Shown: positions 35,877 through 44,853, counted from the first letter of the stretch. The stretch is 55,819 bases of DNA from Magnetospirillum fulvum (GCF_900108475.1 NZ_FNWO01000017.1:1-55819), one strand, 5' to 3'. Notes: generated by a model not told the origin, from the sequence alone. A program made the numbers and translations.

Positions 35877-37106
35877 ATGACACAAATTTCGATTTTTTTC
35901 ATCCAGGCGGTCCTGGTCGTCGGGCTGCCGTTCCTGATGTGGCGGAGCCTCCGCTGGATTGGGCTGGTGCCACTGGTGGTGGTGCAAATTCTCACCGGTC
36001 TGGCCCTGGGGCCGTCCGGTCTCGGCCAGCTCTTTCCCGATTTCTGGCGTCTGGTGTTCGACCCGACCCAATTGTCGCCGCTGTCGGGGTTGCAATGGCT
36101 GGCGGTGGCGCTGTTCGCCTTCCTGACCGGGCTGCATGTCGATGCCGAGGATTTTCGCGGCTACGAAAAGACCGCGCTGGCCGCCGCGTCGGGCAGCGTG
36201 CTGGTTCCCCTGGGATTGGGAGCCGCCGCCGGTCTGTGGCTGGCTCCGCTGGTGCCCGATGCGGTCGGCCCCAACGGGACGCCGGCGATGTTCGCCCTGG
36301 CCTTTGCCCTGTGCGTCGCCGTCACCGCATTGCCGGTAATGGGCGCGATCCTGCGTGAAATGGAAATGCATGATAGTCCGCTCGGTCGGCTGGCGATCGG
36401 CTGTGCCGCCTGCAACGACGCGGTGATCTGGGTTCTGCTCACCGCGATGGTGCTGGCCTACGGTCATGGTCGGCCGGAGGCCAGCCCCTGGACCGATCTG
36501 GTTCTGGCGGTCGGTTACATCTCCGGGATGATGGGACTGGTCCGCCCGCTGGTGCCGCGCTGGTTGGAGCGGGTCCACGACGAGCCGGAAATGAGGCTGG
36601 CGGGGGTGGTGCTGCTGATCTTCACCTCGGCCCTGGCCGCCGATCTGATCGGGCTGCATTTCGTCTTCGGCGGCTTCCTGGCCGGATTGGTCCTGCCGCG
36701 TCAGTTCGCCGCCGATATCGGCCGCCAGATCGAACCGGCGACGGTGATCGTGCTGCTGCCGTTCTTTTTCCTGATGACCGGGCTGCGGACCGAGATCGGG
36801 CTGGGCAATTCCGGCACCCTTCTCGTCTTTGCCGTCGGCACCGGGGTGGCGCTGGTCGGCAAGCTGGCGGGGACGGCCATTCCCTGCCTGCTGACCGGAC
36901 TGCCGCCGCGCGAGGCCTGGGCCTTGGGCGCGCTGATGCAGACCAAGGGGTTGATGGAGGTCATCGTACTGGTAATTCTGCGCGATGCCGGGATCATCGG
37001 CGCGTCGGCATTTTCCGGTTTGCTGCTGATGGCGGTGACGACAACCCTGTTGACTCGCCCGCTGACGGCGGTGGCGTTGTCGTTGCCGGTGGTTCGCAAG
37101 TTGTAG
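35877..37106 (+). CDS. CPA2-family cation/proton antiporter
   Basis: The ~409-aa protein has about 12 membrane helices of the Na+/H+ exchanger (KefB/NapA-like) fold: TQISIFFIQAVLVVGLPFLM at the start, QWLAVALFAFLTGLHVDAED, LCVAVTALPVMGAIL, the unwound-helix region LAIGCAACNDAVIWVLLTAM with an Asn-Asp pair, and LMQTKGLMEVIVLVILRDAG near the end. The ND motif marks electrogenic exchange. There is no C-terminal TrkA-N domain, unlike Kef. ATG 35877 was chosen over a GTG three codons upstream. Confidence 0.9.
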   Translation: MTQISIFFIQAVLVVGLPFLMWRSLRWIGLVPLVVVQILTGLALGPSGLGQLFPDFWRLVFDPTQLSPLSGLQWLAVALFAFLTGLHVDAEDFRGYEKTALAAASGSVLVPLGLGAAAGLWLAPLVPDAVGPNGTPAMFALAFALCVAVTALPVMGAILREMEMHDSPLGRLAIGCAACNDAVIWVLLTAMVLAYGHGRPEASPWTDLVLAVGYISGMMGLVRPLVPRWLERVHDEPEMRLAGVVLLIFTSALAADLIGLHFVFGGFLAGLVLPRQFAADIGRQIEPATVIVLLPFFFLMTGLRTEIGLGNSGTLLVFAVGTGVALVGKLAGTAIPCLLTGLPPREAWALGALMQTKGLMEVIVLVILRDAGIIGASAFSGLLLMAVTTTLLTRPLTAVALSLPVVRKL

Positions 37107-37165
37107 AGGACGGACGGAAAGACGGCCGACGGCGGACAAGGATTCCGCCGTCGGCAGGAGTGCTC

Positions 37166-38443
37166 TCAGCCCCAAATGTCCTGGGTAATGTTGGTGTACC
37201 AGCTTTCGGCGTAGGCGGCTTCGAGGGCGCGGAATTGCGGGCTCGCTCCCTTGGGGCTGACTCCGCCCGATCCGGGCACGTCGGCCACCTTGCCGTCGAT
37301 CACCCGGTAGACACCGGCGACGGTGATGCCATAGCTGGGTGACAGCAGGCTGTAGCAGGTGTTCATCCAGATCGGATCGGCCGGTTCGACCCCCCGCAGC
37401 GACGCGATCAGCGCGGCGACGGCGACCTTGGCCTGGGAATTGGCGGTAAAGCCCGATTTCGGCTGGGGATTGGCGATGGTGGCGTCGCCGATGACATAGA
37501 TCTCCGGCGCTTTGGTCGATTGGAAAGTCTTCGGCACCACTGGAACCCAGCCCGAGGCATCGGTCAGACCGGCCTTGATCGCGATGGTTCCGGCGGTCTG
37601 ACGCGGGATGAAGTTGAGCACACCGGCCTTGTGCTTCGTTCCGAACTCGGTCTCGACCGTCAGGGTCTTGGCATCGACCCGGGCGACCTTGCCGTCCTTG
37701 GCTGCCGGAACCCATTCGATCAGGCCGGGATAGAGCGCCTCCCACCCTTCCTGGAACAGCCCCTGCTTCGAGAAGCTGTCCTTGGCGTCGAGCAGCAACA
37801 ATTTCGAGCGCGGTTTGTGGGTCTTGAGGTAATGGGCGATCAGGCTGGCGCGTTCGTAGGGGCCGGGCGGGCAACGATAGGGATTGCCCGGAACCGACAG
37901 AATGACCAGTCCGCCATCGTCGAGCGCTTCGAGCTGGCGGCGCAGCAGGAGGGTCTGAGCCCCAGCCTTCCAGGCGTGCGGGGCGAGTTCGGCCGAGGCT
38001 TCGTCGTAGCCCTGGTCGCCCCATTTGAAATCGATGCCGGGCGACAGCACCAGCCGGTCGTAGGGCAGGCGGTCGCCGCCGTCGAGAACCACCGACCGCG
38101 CCGCAACGTCGATGGCGGTGACTTCGGCGTGGATCACCTCGATTCCGTGCGACCGAATCCCGTCATAACCGAAGGTGTTGCGGGCGGGATCGCGCAGGCC
38201 GCCGATCACCGCGTTGCTGAACGGGCAGGTCGTGAAGGTCCGGTTGCGCTCGATCAGGGTGACGCGCAACGTCGGGTCAAGCAGGCGGAGATACTTGGCA
38301 GCGGTCGCGCCACCAAAGCCGCCGCCAATCACGACGACGCGCGGCCCGGTGCCGACAGGTCCCGAGGCGCAAGCCCCAGTCAGTGAGGCAATGCCTGCGG
38401 CTCCGGCCAGCGCAAGGAAGGAACGACGATCGAAACGGCTCAT
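37166..38443 (-). CDS. fccB: Flavocytochrome c sulfide dehydrogenase, flavin subunit
   Basis: The 425-aa protein starts with a Tat signal (SRFDRRSFLALAGAAGIASL) and an FAD-binding motif RVVVIGGGFGGATAAKYLRL. It has CPFSNAVIGG, a cysteine of the FCSD redox disulfide, and a second cysteine in NPYRCPPGPYERA. The FAD segment IYVIGDATIANPQPKSGF and the C-terminal FCSD domain with WMNTCYSLLSPSYGITVAGV follow. It oxidises sulfide in the periplasm and gives electrons to the cytochrome subunit encoded 14 bp upstream. Confidence 0.94.
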   Translation of the reverse strand: MSRFDRRSFLALAGAAGIASLTGACASGPVGTGPRVVVIGGGFGGATAAKYLRLLDPTLRVTLIERNRTFTTCPFSNAVIGGLRDPARNTFGYDGIRSHGIEVIHAEVTAIDVAARSVVLDGGDRLPYDRLVLSPGIDFKWGDQGYDEASAELAPHAWKAGAQTLLLRRQLEALDDGGLVILSVPGNPYRCPPGPYERASLIAHYLKTHKPRSKLLLLDAKDSFSKQGLFQEGWEALYPGLIEWVPAAKDGKVARVDAKTLTVETEFGTKHKAGVLNFIPRQTAGTIAIKAGLTDASGWVPVVPKTFQSTKAPEIYVIGDATIANPQPKSGFTANSQAKVAVAALIASLRGVEPADPIWMNTCYSLLSPSYGITVAGVYRVIDGKVADVPGSGGVSPKGASPQFRALEAAYAESWYTNITQDIWG

Positions 38444-38457
38444 GACCAGAGTCCCCC

Positions 38458-38751
38458 TCAGCGGATGGCGGCGAAATAGGTGGCGACCGTGTCGATTTCC
38501 GCCTCGGTCAGCCCTTTGACAAGGCGCGGCATCACCGTGGCGTTGGCGATTTTGTCGGCCTTGAAGTCGCGCAGCTTGCTGGCGATCAGAACGGCGGGCT
38601 TGCCCGCGATGGCGGGGATTGGTCCATCCTTGCGCCCGTCGGTGCCATGGCAATTGGCGCAGACGGCGGCGGCGGCAGGAAGGTCGGCGGCGTGGGCGGT
38701 GCCGACCGCCAGGGTGGCGGCAAGAATGGCAAGAGGGAGAAGGAGGCGCAT
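38458..38751 (-). CDS. fccA: Cytochrome c subunit of sulfide dehydrogenase
   Basis: The 97-aa mono-heme protein has a Sec signal peptide (RLLLPLAILAATLAVGTAHA), one heme site CANCHGTDGR and a distal-methionine candidate in NATVMPRLVKGL. It is half the length of the diheme FccA of some purple sulfur bacteria and so resembles the single-heme SoxE-type partner. It precedes fccB on the same strand. An AT-rich promoter region with the dyad ATCT-ATA-AGAT lies ~30 bp upstream. Confidence 0.92.
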   Translation of the reverse strand: MRLLLPLAILAATLAVGTAHAADLPAAAAVCANCHGTDGRKDGPIPAIAGKPAVLIASKLRDFKADKIANATVMPRLVKGLTEAEIDTVATYFAAIR

Positions 38752-38865
38752 GGGAGGCTCCGGTTTAAATATCCATCAATCTATAAGATATATGGTTTGT
38801 TTGGATGCGACAACATCGCCGAGCCTCCCACGGCGAACGGAAGAGGGGATGTGCATCGGCCGCCC

Positions 38866-39681
38866 TTACGGGCCGGTATCGAGGTTGATTGGTGTCAGAT
38901 GCTCCGAGGGCACCGCGAACAGGAACCCCTGGAGCAGGTCGGCACCGGACTCCCGGGCCAGCTTGAACTGGTCCTCGGTCTCGATCCCCTCGCAGACCAC
39001 CACCGCTCCCAATTCGTGAATGATGTCGATCACCTTGGGCAGAATGCGGCGGGCCATCGGGTTGCTCATCGCCTGAAGGATCAGAGTGCGGTCGAGCTTG
39101 ACCACGTCGGGGGCAAGCATCCACAGCCGGTCGAAATTGGAATGGCGGGCTCCGAAATCGTCGATGGCGATGCGAAGGCCGCGCTGCCGGTAATGCTGGA
39201 TCGCAGATTGCAGCAGGGGCAGATCGTCGATTCTGTCCTCGATGATTTCCAACACCACCCGCGCCGGGTCGAGATCGTGGTGGGCGATCAGGGCACCGAT
39301 GAAACTGCCGTGCTCGCCGGAACTGAGGCCGAGCAGATGATCGCCATGGACGTTGAGGAACAGGTCGCCGTCGATGCCGGAGCGGCGCAGGAAGTTCAGC
39401 ACATGCAGCATCCGGCACAGCCGGTCGAACATCACCGAGCGGCCCAGACGTTCGATGCGGGCGAAGGCGTCCGGCGGCTCGATTGCCGCGCCGTCCAGGG
39501 TCACCACCCGCAACAGGGCTTCGTGGGCGACAGGGAGCAGGGTGTCGGCGCGAAACAGCGGCTGAAACACAGACCGCAGGACAAGACCGGCAAAGCGGCC
39601 CGATACGCTTTGTCCGTCGTCGTCGATGGTGGGGGTGATGAAACCGGATTCGGTGTCGGCGAACACTCCCGCTTGGTGCAT
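38866..39681 (-). CDS. EAL-domain protein, putative c-di-GMP phosphodiesterase
   Basis: The 271-aa protein is a single EAL domain: HEALLRVVTLDG (EAL motif), FLNVHGDHLLGL (Asn ligand), VVLEIIEDRID, IAIDDFGARHSNF (DDFG), VVKLDRTLI, VVVCEGIETEDQF and LLQGFLFA. The metal and catalytic residues look intact, so it may hydrolyse c-di-GMP. No sensor or GGDEF domain is attached. It lies between the sulfide dehydrogenase and thiosulfate transport genes on the same strand. Confidence 0.9.
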   Translation of the reverse strand: MHQAGVFADTESGFITPTIDDDGQSVSGRFAGLVLRSVFQPLFRADTLLPVAHEALLRVVTLDGAAIEPPDAFARIERLGRSVMFDRLCRMLHVLNFLRRSGIDGDLFLNVHGDHLLGLSSGEHGSFIGALIAHHDLDPARVVLEIIEDRIDDLPLLQSAIQHYRQRGLRIAIDDFGARHSNFDRLWMLAPDVVKLDRTLILQAMSNPMARRILPKVIDIIHELGAVVVCEGIETEDQFKLARESGADLLQGFLFAVPSEHLTPINLDTGP

Positions 39682-39720
39682 GTCTGCGTCCTCACATCGA
39701 AACCTGGGTGGGCGTCCGCG

Positions 39721-40833
39721 TTACCGGTGTTTCAGCAATGCCGCCAATGCGGCGGTGAAACAGCCTTCTTCCAGACGTTTAAGCCCGATCAATCCTCCGA
39801 GGAGGATGCCGCCCAGGGCGAGGGGGGAGGCAAGGGACAGGGTGGAGAAACCGCTCAGACCCTGGCCGATAGTGCATCCCATCGCGAGGACGCCGCCCGC
39901 GCCCATCAGCACCGCGCCGGTCAGGTGCCGTGCCAAATCGTCGGGATCGGTAAAGGTCTCCAACCGGAATTCGCGGCGTGTTCGGGCTGCGGCGAACGCG
40001 CCCGCCACCACGCCCGCCACCGAGGCGATGCCGAAGGTGAGGGTCGCCCCCGTATAGGTCATCAGATAGATCAGGCTGTCGCCGATCGGCCCGATGAACG
40101 AGAACGAGGCGAGCGGAACCGGCTCGAACGGGTCGTCTCCCAGAATTCCGGTCACCGCCCATCCCGCACAGATCAGCGCGCCGACCGCGAGGCCGCTGCC
40201 CCAATGGCGCGACGAGCGGCGGAAGGCGGCGTCCTTGAAGCACCACAGGACCAGGCCGCCGCCGATCACCGCCACCGGCAGCCAGCGCGCCGGGTCCGGT
40301 TCCAGGCCCAGCTTTTCCAGCACGGCAGGAAAGCTGGGGGCGGCCAAGCCGGTCGCCTTTAGCGGCACGGTGGTGGCGCGGTCGAGGGCCAGCCGCAGCG
40401 GGGCCAGCACGCCCTTGATCGTCGCCATCGCCGTCAGCCCGATCACCAGCACGACCACCAGGGATTTCAGGTTGCCGCCGCCGAGACGGACCAGGGTTTT
40501 CGCCCCGCATCCTCCCGCCAGAACCATGCCGATGCCGAACGCCACGCCGCCCAGGATCGCGCCAGCGAGCGGTATGCCGCCGCTCAGATAGGACGACTGG
40601 CCGAGATCGATCCATCCGGCGGCCGCCAGTCCCTGCGATCCCGCCATCGCCACGGCCAGAGCCAGCATCCAGGCGCGGAAGCGACGCCCGTCGCCGACGA
40701 GAACAAGGTCGGCGACCGCGCCCATGGTGCAAAATCCGGTGGCCTGAGTGACGGCTCCGAACGCGAAGGCAAGGGCGAAAGCTCCGGCTCCAACGATGCT
40801 GGTGAGGGCGATATCCGGCACGGCGGCTCCCAT
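39721..40833 (-). CDS. tsuA: YeeE/YedE-family thiosulfate transporter (TsuA-like)
   Basis: The 370-aa protein has about nine or more membrane segments and the family's three cysteines in GFCTMG, LAGGCGAKTLVRLGGGNLKS and LAMGCTIGQGLSGFSTLSLA. In TsuA these cysteines pass thiosulfate ions across the membrane. Divergence from a TusA gene matches the usual tsuA-tsuB pairing. ATG 40833 was chosen; a longer form from 40893 or 40896 is possible, and neither has a clear ribosome-binding site. Confidence 0.92.
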   Translation of the reverse strand: MGAAVPDIALTSIVGAGAFALAFAFGAVTQATGFCTMGAVADLVLVGDGRRFRAWMLALAVAMAGSQGLAAAGWIDLGQSSYLSGGIPLAGAILGGVAFGIGMVLAGGCGAKTLVRLGGGNLKSLVVVLVIGLTAMATIKGVLAPLRLALDRATTVPLKATGLAAPSFPAVLEKLGLEPDPARWLPVAVIGGGLVLWCFKDAAFRRSSRHWGSGLAVGALICAGWAVTGILGDDPFEPVPLASFSFIGPIGDSLIYLMTYTGATLTFGIASVAGVVAGAFAAARTRREFRLETFTDPDDLARHLTGAVLMGAGGVLAMGCTIGQGLSGFSTLSLASPLALGGILLGGLIGLKRLEEGCFTAALAALLKHR

Positions 40834-40919
40834 AAAAGACTGGAAAAAATCGTTATTACAGTTTATTTTACACTTCGAATTAGCGAAGTCCATCAATATA
40901 TCTACCCAACGGATAGGCT

Positions 40920-41147
40920 ATGTCGAAGACCGTACTGAACGTCACTGGCCTCAGTTGCCCGCTTCCCGTCCTGCACGCTCAGAAAGCTATGAAGGGTCTG
41001 CCTCCCGGGGCGGTGGTCGAAATCCAGGCGACCGATCCCGCCGTGGTTCAAGATATCGACGCCTATTGCCGCAGCAGCGGCAGTGCCCTGATCAGCCAGC
41101 GTGAAGAGGGCGGGGTCTTCACGGTCGAAATCCGCAAGGGGGGATGA
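40920..41147 (+). CDS. tusA: TusA-family sulfurtransferase (TsuB-like)
   Basis: The 75-aa protein has the family motif LSCPLPVLHAQKAMKGLPPG with the active cysteine in CPxP and a second cysteine in DAYCRSSG. It carries sulfur as a persulfide in the cytoplasm. Divergence from the thiosulfate transporter and the ATGA overlap with soxY place it in sulfur oxidation or uptake rather than tRNA thiolation. The 86-bp divergent gap holds a hairpin ACTTCG/CGAAGT (40872-40889). Confidence 0.94.
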   Translation: MSKTVLNVTGLSCPLPVLHAQKAMKGLPPGAVVEIQATDPAVVQDIDAYCRSSGSALISQREEGGVFTVEIRKGG

Positions 41148-41614
41148 TGGCGGTGCTTCCGGGGCATAGCCGGGCGGCGGCGGTCGGACGACGAAGCGTT
41201 CTGGTCGGGCTGACGTTGTTTCCCCTTGCCGCCAAAGCGGCGGCGGTGGCGGTCGATGGCCCGCTGGCCGAGGCGCTGCGTGGGGCCGGGATCGTGCCGG
41301 AGGCGGTTGTCTGGTCGCCCCTGGTCACCCTGACCGCCCCGGCCATCGCCGACGATGGTGCCGCGGTGCCGGTGACGGTCGGGCTTGGCGCAGAGAGCGA
41401 GGTCACGCGTTTGCACCTGTTTGCTCCGGCCAACCGCCGTCAGGTGCTAACCAGTGTGGAGCCGTTGTCCGATCTGGTCCGCCCGGTCTGGCGTTTGCGG
41501 GTCCGTCTGTCGAAAAGTCAGACCATTGCGGCGGTGGCGCAGTTGCGCGATGGCCGGGTGGTTGGGGCGATGGCCGAGGTGCGCGTCACCGTCGGCGGCG
41601 GGTGCAGGTCCTAG
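41144..41614 (+). CDS. soxY: SoxY-like sulfur carrier protein with altered C-terminal tip
   Basis: The 156-aa protein has a Tat-type signal (AAAVGRRSVLVGLTLFPLAA) and the SoxY domain (TLTAPAIADDGAAVPVTVGL, LHLFAPANRRQVLTSVEPLS, KSQTIAAVAQLRDGRVVGAM). SoxY normally ends GGCGG, with the cysteine that carries the sulfur substrate. Here the end is VTVGGGCRS, so the cysteine is kept but the two glycines after it are replaced. The last codons AGG TCC TAG run into the MITE-like element, which probably created this end. The SoxZ partner follows the element. Confidence 0.88.
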   Translation: MMAVLPGHSRAAAVGRRSVLVGLTLFPLAAKAAAVAVDGPLAEALRGAGIVPEAVVWSPLVTLTAPAIADDGAAVPVTVGLGAESEVTRLHLFAPANRRQVLTSVEPLSDLVRPVWRLRVRLSKSQTIAAVAQLRDGRVVGAMAEVRVTVGGGCRS

Positions 41615-41880
41615 GTCCTGTCCTCATAAACCTCGCGCGCCGCGCTGCTGGAAAAAATGGCGCAATGGCAGGAGAAACGCGATGGGCATAGTGGTGCTAT
41701 GGACAAGCGTTTCGACGCCCCAGTGCGTCGTTTTTTCCGCAGCCCGAAGGGACGCGGGCCTTTTGGTGGCCGGGTTCGTTGCTTGCCCCTTGTGGACGAC
41801 GGGTCCACGGCGGGTCAATCGCCTGCCCGGCCGCCAAAATTCCTCGCGTCGCGACCGTGACGTTTATGGGGACAGGACCT
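41613..41880 (+). mobile_element. MITE-like element inserted between soxY and soxZ
   Basis: About 265 bp with 18-bp terminal inverted repeats differing by one base: GGTCCTGTCCTCATAAAC (41615 on) and GTTTATGGGGACAGGACC (ending ~41878), flanked by TA on both sides. There is no transposase gene inside; the open frames are short and unrelated to any family. TA flanks suggest mobilisation by an IS630/Tc1-type transposase, which is inference. Confidence 0.85.
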
Positions 41881-41886
41881 AACGCG

Positions 41887-42210
41887 ATGGCCGAAATCAA
41901 AATCCGCCTCCCCGATCCCATCCGCCATGGCGACGTTGTCGAGGTGATGACGCTGGCCCTGGCTCCCCCCCTGCCCAACGCGGACGCCGAATTCGATTCC
42001 GACGGTATCCCGATCCCCCACTATGTCGGTTTCGACGCCGAACTCGACGGCCGTCCCCTGATGCGGGCCCGCTTCGGTCCCGGCATTTCCCGCAACGTGA
42101 TGTTTTCGTTTTCCTTCAAGGTGGAGCGTGCGGGATTGCTGACGCTACGCTGGACGCTCCGCGACGGCGGCTTCGAGACGCGTCAAGTCGCGATCGCGCC
42201 TTCCGGCTAA
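41887..42210 (+). CDS. soxZ: SoxZ thiosulfate oxidation protein
   Basis: The 107-aa protein starts MAEIKIRLPDPIRHGDVVEV and has the SoxZ immunoglobulin-like fold pattern (FDAELDGRPLMRARFGPGIS, FSFSFKVERAGLLTLRWTLR). SoxZ forms the SoxYZ complex that holds sulfur intermediates in the periplasm. The usual overlap with soxY is broken here by a ~270-bp insertion that also separates soxZ from its ribosome-binding context. Other sox genes (soxAX, soxB, soxCD) are not in the window. Confidence 0.93.
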   Translation: MAEIKIRLPDPIRHGDVVEVMTLALAPPLPNADAEFDSDGIPIPHYVGFDAELDGRPLMRARFGPGISRNVMFSFSFKVERAGLLTLRWTLRDGGFETRQVAIAPSG

Positions 42211-42242
42211 AGTCAGCGACATTCGCGCCGGTTTCGGGCGAT

Positions 42243-42581
42243 CTAGACCTCGATCTTGACCGATCCATCGGCGGGCGGCTTGGCCATGTCTTTGATCCGC
42301 AGCGCCAGCGAGCGGGCCTGTTCAACCTCGGCGGGATAGCGGGCGGCGAGTCCGTCGCCCAGGCTCTGGGCGATTCGCATCGCTTCGCCAGCCAGGGCAT
42401 CGACCCGGTGCGGGTCGGCCGAGGCCCCTTCGAGCCGGACCGCCTGCAAGATCGATTCGAGCCTGGATTGCGCCCGGACCAGGCGGGTGGCGTGATCGAC
42501 CTTTGCCAGATCGGCCCGCGCCGCCGATAATTCGGCCAGCAGGTCTTCGGTCCTGGGGGTGTTGCCGATGCGCTCGACCAT
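42243..42581 (-). CDS. Small helical protein of unknown function, 112 aa
   Basis: ATG 42581 has an AGGGGCGA ribosome-binding site. The product (MVERIGNTPRTEDLLAELSA) is almost all helix with heptad-like leucine spacing (LAKVDHATRLVRAQSRLESI, AQSLGDGLAARYPAEVEQAR) and no membrane segment. It lies at the edge of the flagellar cluster, convergent with soxZ and divergent from the ECF sigma gene. A structural or chaperone role is possible but not shown. Confidence 0.65.
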   Translation of the reverse strand: MVERIGNTPRTEDLLAELSAARADLAKVDHATRLVRAQSRLESILQAVRLEGASADPHRVDALAGEAMRIAQSLGDGLAARYPAEVEQARSLALRIKDMAKPPADGSVKIEV

Positions 42582-42850
42582 GGAATCGCCCCTGTTTTTT
42601 GCAAGATACACGAAGGCTTAACTGTCTGCACGGAGATGCATCGGCTATCCATGCGCAAAAAAGCACCAAGCCCGGATGGTCGCCCGCCCACTGGGCAGGA
42701 ATTGCCGGGCAGTCGGCAAAATATTCCCTATTAACTCATTGTTAAAAAAGTCATTTTTAGCGCCTGACCCGTATCGCTCGTCCGTGTAAGACATGAGACG
42801 GATTGCGCTCGGGATGGGGTGGCATCGGTCCTGACGGTGGAGACAGGCAG

Positions 42851-43471
42851 ATGGCGATGATGATTCAGTCGACGAGTTTGCGGAGTGGGGATCCCCTTCC
42901 TCCCGAAACGCTGGACGACGAGACTCTGCTGGCCCGTATGAAACAAGACGACGGCGAGGCGTATCGCGTTTTGGTCGAACGTCACATCGACCGGGCCTAT
43001 GCGCTGGCGCTGCGGATGCTGCGCAACGTCGCCGATGCCGAGGACGTCGCCCAGGACTCGATGGTCAAGGCCTGGACCCATCGCCAGTCGTGGGAGCCCG
43101 GCCGTGCCCGGTTCAGCACATGGTTGTACCGGGTGGTGGTCAACCGCTGCATCGATTTGCGCCGTCTGCCCAACAACGCCAACATCGACGACGTGCCCGA
43201 ACCGGCCGAGGATTTGCCCGACACGGTCGATACCCTGCATCGGCGCGAGGTCTATAGCCGCCTCGAGCGGGCGATCGGCAAATTGCCCGACCAGCAGCGG
43301 GCGGCGGTGACGCTGGCCTATTTCGAGGAGATGGGCAATGGCGAGATCGCCCAGATTCTCGGCACCACCGTCAGCGCGGTGGAAAGTCTTTTGAAGCGGG
43401 GACGCCAGGGACTCCGCCACTCTTTACGGGGTTCCGAGCTCGAGTTCCGCCAGCTTCTCGCTCAGGAGTAA
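42851..43471 (+). CDS. ECF-type RNA polymerase sigma factor
   Basis: The 206-aa protein has sigma region 2 (YRVLVERHIDRAYALALRML, RNVADAEDVAQDSMVKAWTH, RFSTWLYRVVVNRCIDLRRL) and region 4 (LPDQQRAAVTLAYFEEMGNG, IAQILGTTVSAVESLLKRGR). No anti-sigma gene is adjacent, but a short protein of a type seen beside such sigma factors is encoded at 47209. It lies 107 bp before fliC and might direct late flagellar transcription; this is inference. Confidence 0.92.
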   Translation: MAMMIQSTSLRSGDPLPPETLDDETLLARMKQDDGEAYRVLVERHIDRAYALALRMLRNVADAEDVAQDSMVKAWTHRQSWEPGRARFSTWLYRVVVNRCIDLRRLPNNANIDDVPEPAEDLPDTVDTLHRREVYSRLERAIGKLPDQQRAAVTLAYFEEMGNGEIAQILGTTVSAVESLLKRGRQGLRHSLRGSELEFRQLLAQE

Positions 43472-43578
43472 AAATTCCCGCCTGAAACCGTCTCCCGATC
43501 CGTTCCATCCGAAGAAGGCCTTCCGAACGATGGCCGGTCCCGCTTCCGGGAACATGAAGGATCAGAAGGAGACATTCC

Positions 43579-44817
43579 ATGCCCGTCATTTCGACTAACA
43601 CCGCCTCGAATTCGGCGCTCCGTTACCTCAACCTCAATTCCTCGAACCAGTCCAGCACTCTGTCGAAGCTGGCATCGGGATCGCGCATCACCAAGGCTTC
43701 TGACGACGCCGCCGGCCTCGCCATCGGCACCCGCATTCAGTCGGACGTGACGGTGTTGAGCCAGGCCTCGACCAACGCGTCGCAGGCCAGTTCGATCCTT
43801 CAGACTGCCGATGGCGGCCTGGCGCGTATCGCCGACATTCTTCAGCGCATGAAGTCGCTGTCGACCCAGTCGAATTCCGGTACCGTCACCGACTCGGAGC
43901 GGACCTACATTCAGGCCGAATATTCCGAACTGAGCGAAGAAATCGACGGTATCTCGGATTCGACCACCTATAACGGCAACTCGCTGCTGAACGGCACCAG
44001 CGCGTTCGCGTCGGCGACCAGCCTGTCCTCGGTTTCGACCGCAGGCATGACCGACGCCCAGGCGACGGATCTGTCAGCGATTGCCGATGGCGACACCATC
44101 ACCATCACCACCACCGACGGCACGACGCCCACGCCGGTGACCTACACCATCGCCGATTCCTACGATGGCACCGCCGGCACCGTCAGCCTCCAGGACATCG
44201 CCGATTCGATCAATGCCGGCGATACCACGACGCCGAAGGCGGCCAACGTCCGCGCCTCGATCACCACCGACGCCGACGGCCTCCAGAGCCTGGTTCTGAC
44301 CGCAGCCGAGGGCGACGAGACGATCAGCACGATCGCCAACGGCACCGGCAATGCCGCCACCGCGCTCGGTCTGATCAACACCGCGGGCACTCTGGTCGGC
44401 GCCAGCACCGGCGTCGATTTCATGGTCGGCACCTCGACCTCTGACACCATCAACGTCTCGATCGCCGAGGTGACCACCGGGTCGTTGGGCTCGACCACGT
44501 TGAAGATCGGGGCGACCTCGGTCAGCACCCAGACCGCGGCGCAGCAGGCCAGCGATGCTCTTGACGAGGCGATTGCGCAGGTGTCGCAGGCGCGCGCCGA
44601 GATCGGTGCGACGATGTCGCGGTTCGAGTTCCGCTCCGAGACGATTTCGACCGCCTCGGAAAACCTGACCTCGGCCGAATCGGTGATCATGGATGCCGAC
44701 GTCGCGGCGGAAAAGTCGCAATTGTCGTCGGACGACGTCAAGACCCAGGCGGCTATCGCCGCTTTGTCCCAGGCCAACCAGATGCCCCAGAATCTGCTCA
44801 GCCTGCTGAAGAGCTAG
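43579..44817 (+). CDS. fliC: Flagellin
   Basis: The 412-aa protein has the conserved D0/D1 ends: NTASNSALRYLNLNSSNQSS and LASGSRITKASDDAAGLAIG at the N-terminus, and MSRFEFRSETISTASENLTS and MPQNLLSLLKS at the C-terminus. The variable middle is Thr/Asp/Ala-rich (~130-310). Exported subunits form the filament. The ribosome-binding site AGAAGGAGA precedes ATG 43579. A UUCG hairpin follows the gene. Confidence 0.96.
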   Translation: MPVISTNTASNSALRYLNLNSSNQSSTLSKLASGSRITKASDDAAGLAIGTRIQSDVTVLSQASTNASQASSILQTADGGLARIADILQRMKSLSTQSNSGTVTDSERTYIQAEYSELSEEIDGISDSTTYNGNSLLNGTSAFASATSLSSVSTAGMTDAQATDLSAIADGDTITITTTDGTTPTPVTYTIADSYDGTAGTVSLQDIADSINAGDTTTPKAANVRASITTDADGLQSLVLTAAEGDETISTIANGTGNAATALGLINTAGTLVGASTGVDFMVGTSTSDTINVSIAEVTTGSLGSTTLKIGATSVSTQTAAQQASDALDEAIAQVSQARAEIGATMSRFEFRSETISTASENLTSAESVIMDADVAAEKSQLSSDDVKTQAAIAALSQANQMPQNLLSLLKS

Positions 44818-44853
44818 GATATCCGGCCTGCCGCCGGCTGGCGGTAACGGGGT

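Noticed and set aside
41657-41860. Short open frames inside the MITE-like element
   Set aside because: They overlap in several frames, lack ribosome-binding sites and show no transposase motif.
42700-42730. GG/GC pair resembling a sigma-54 promoter before the ECF sigma gene
   Set aside because: The spacing between GG and GC is 9 rather than 10 bases, and the flanking consensus is poor.
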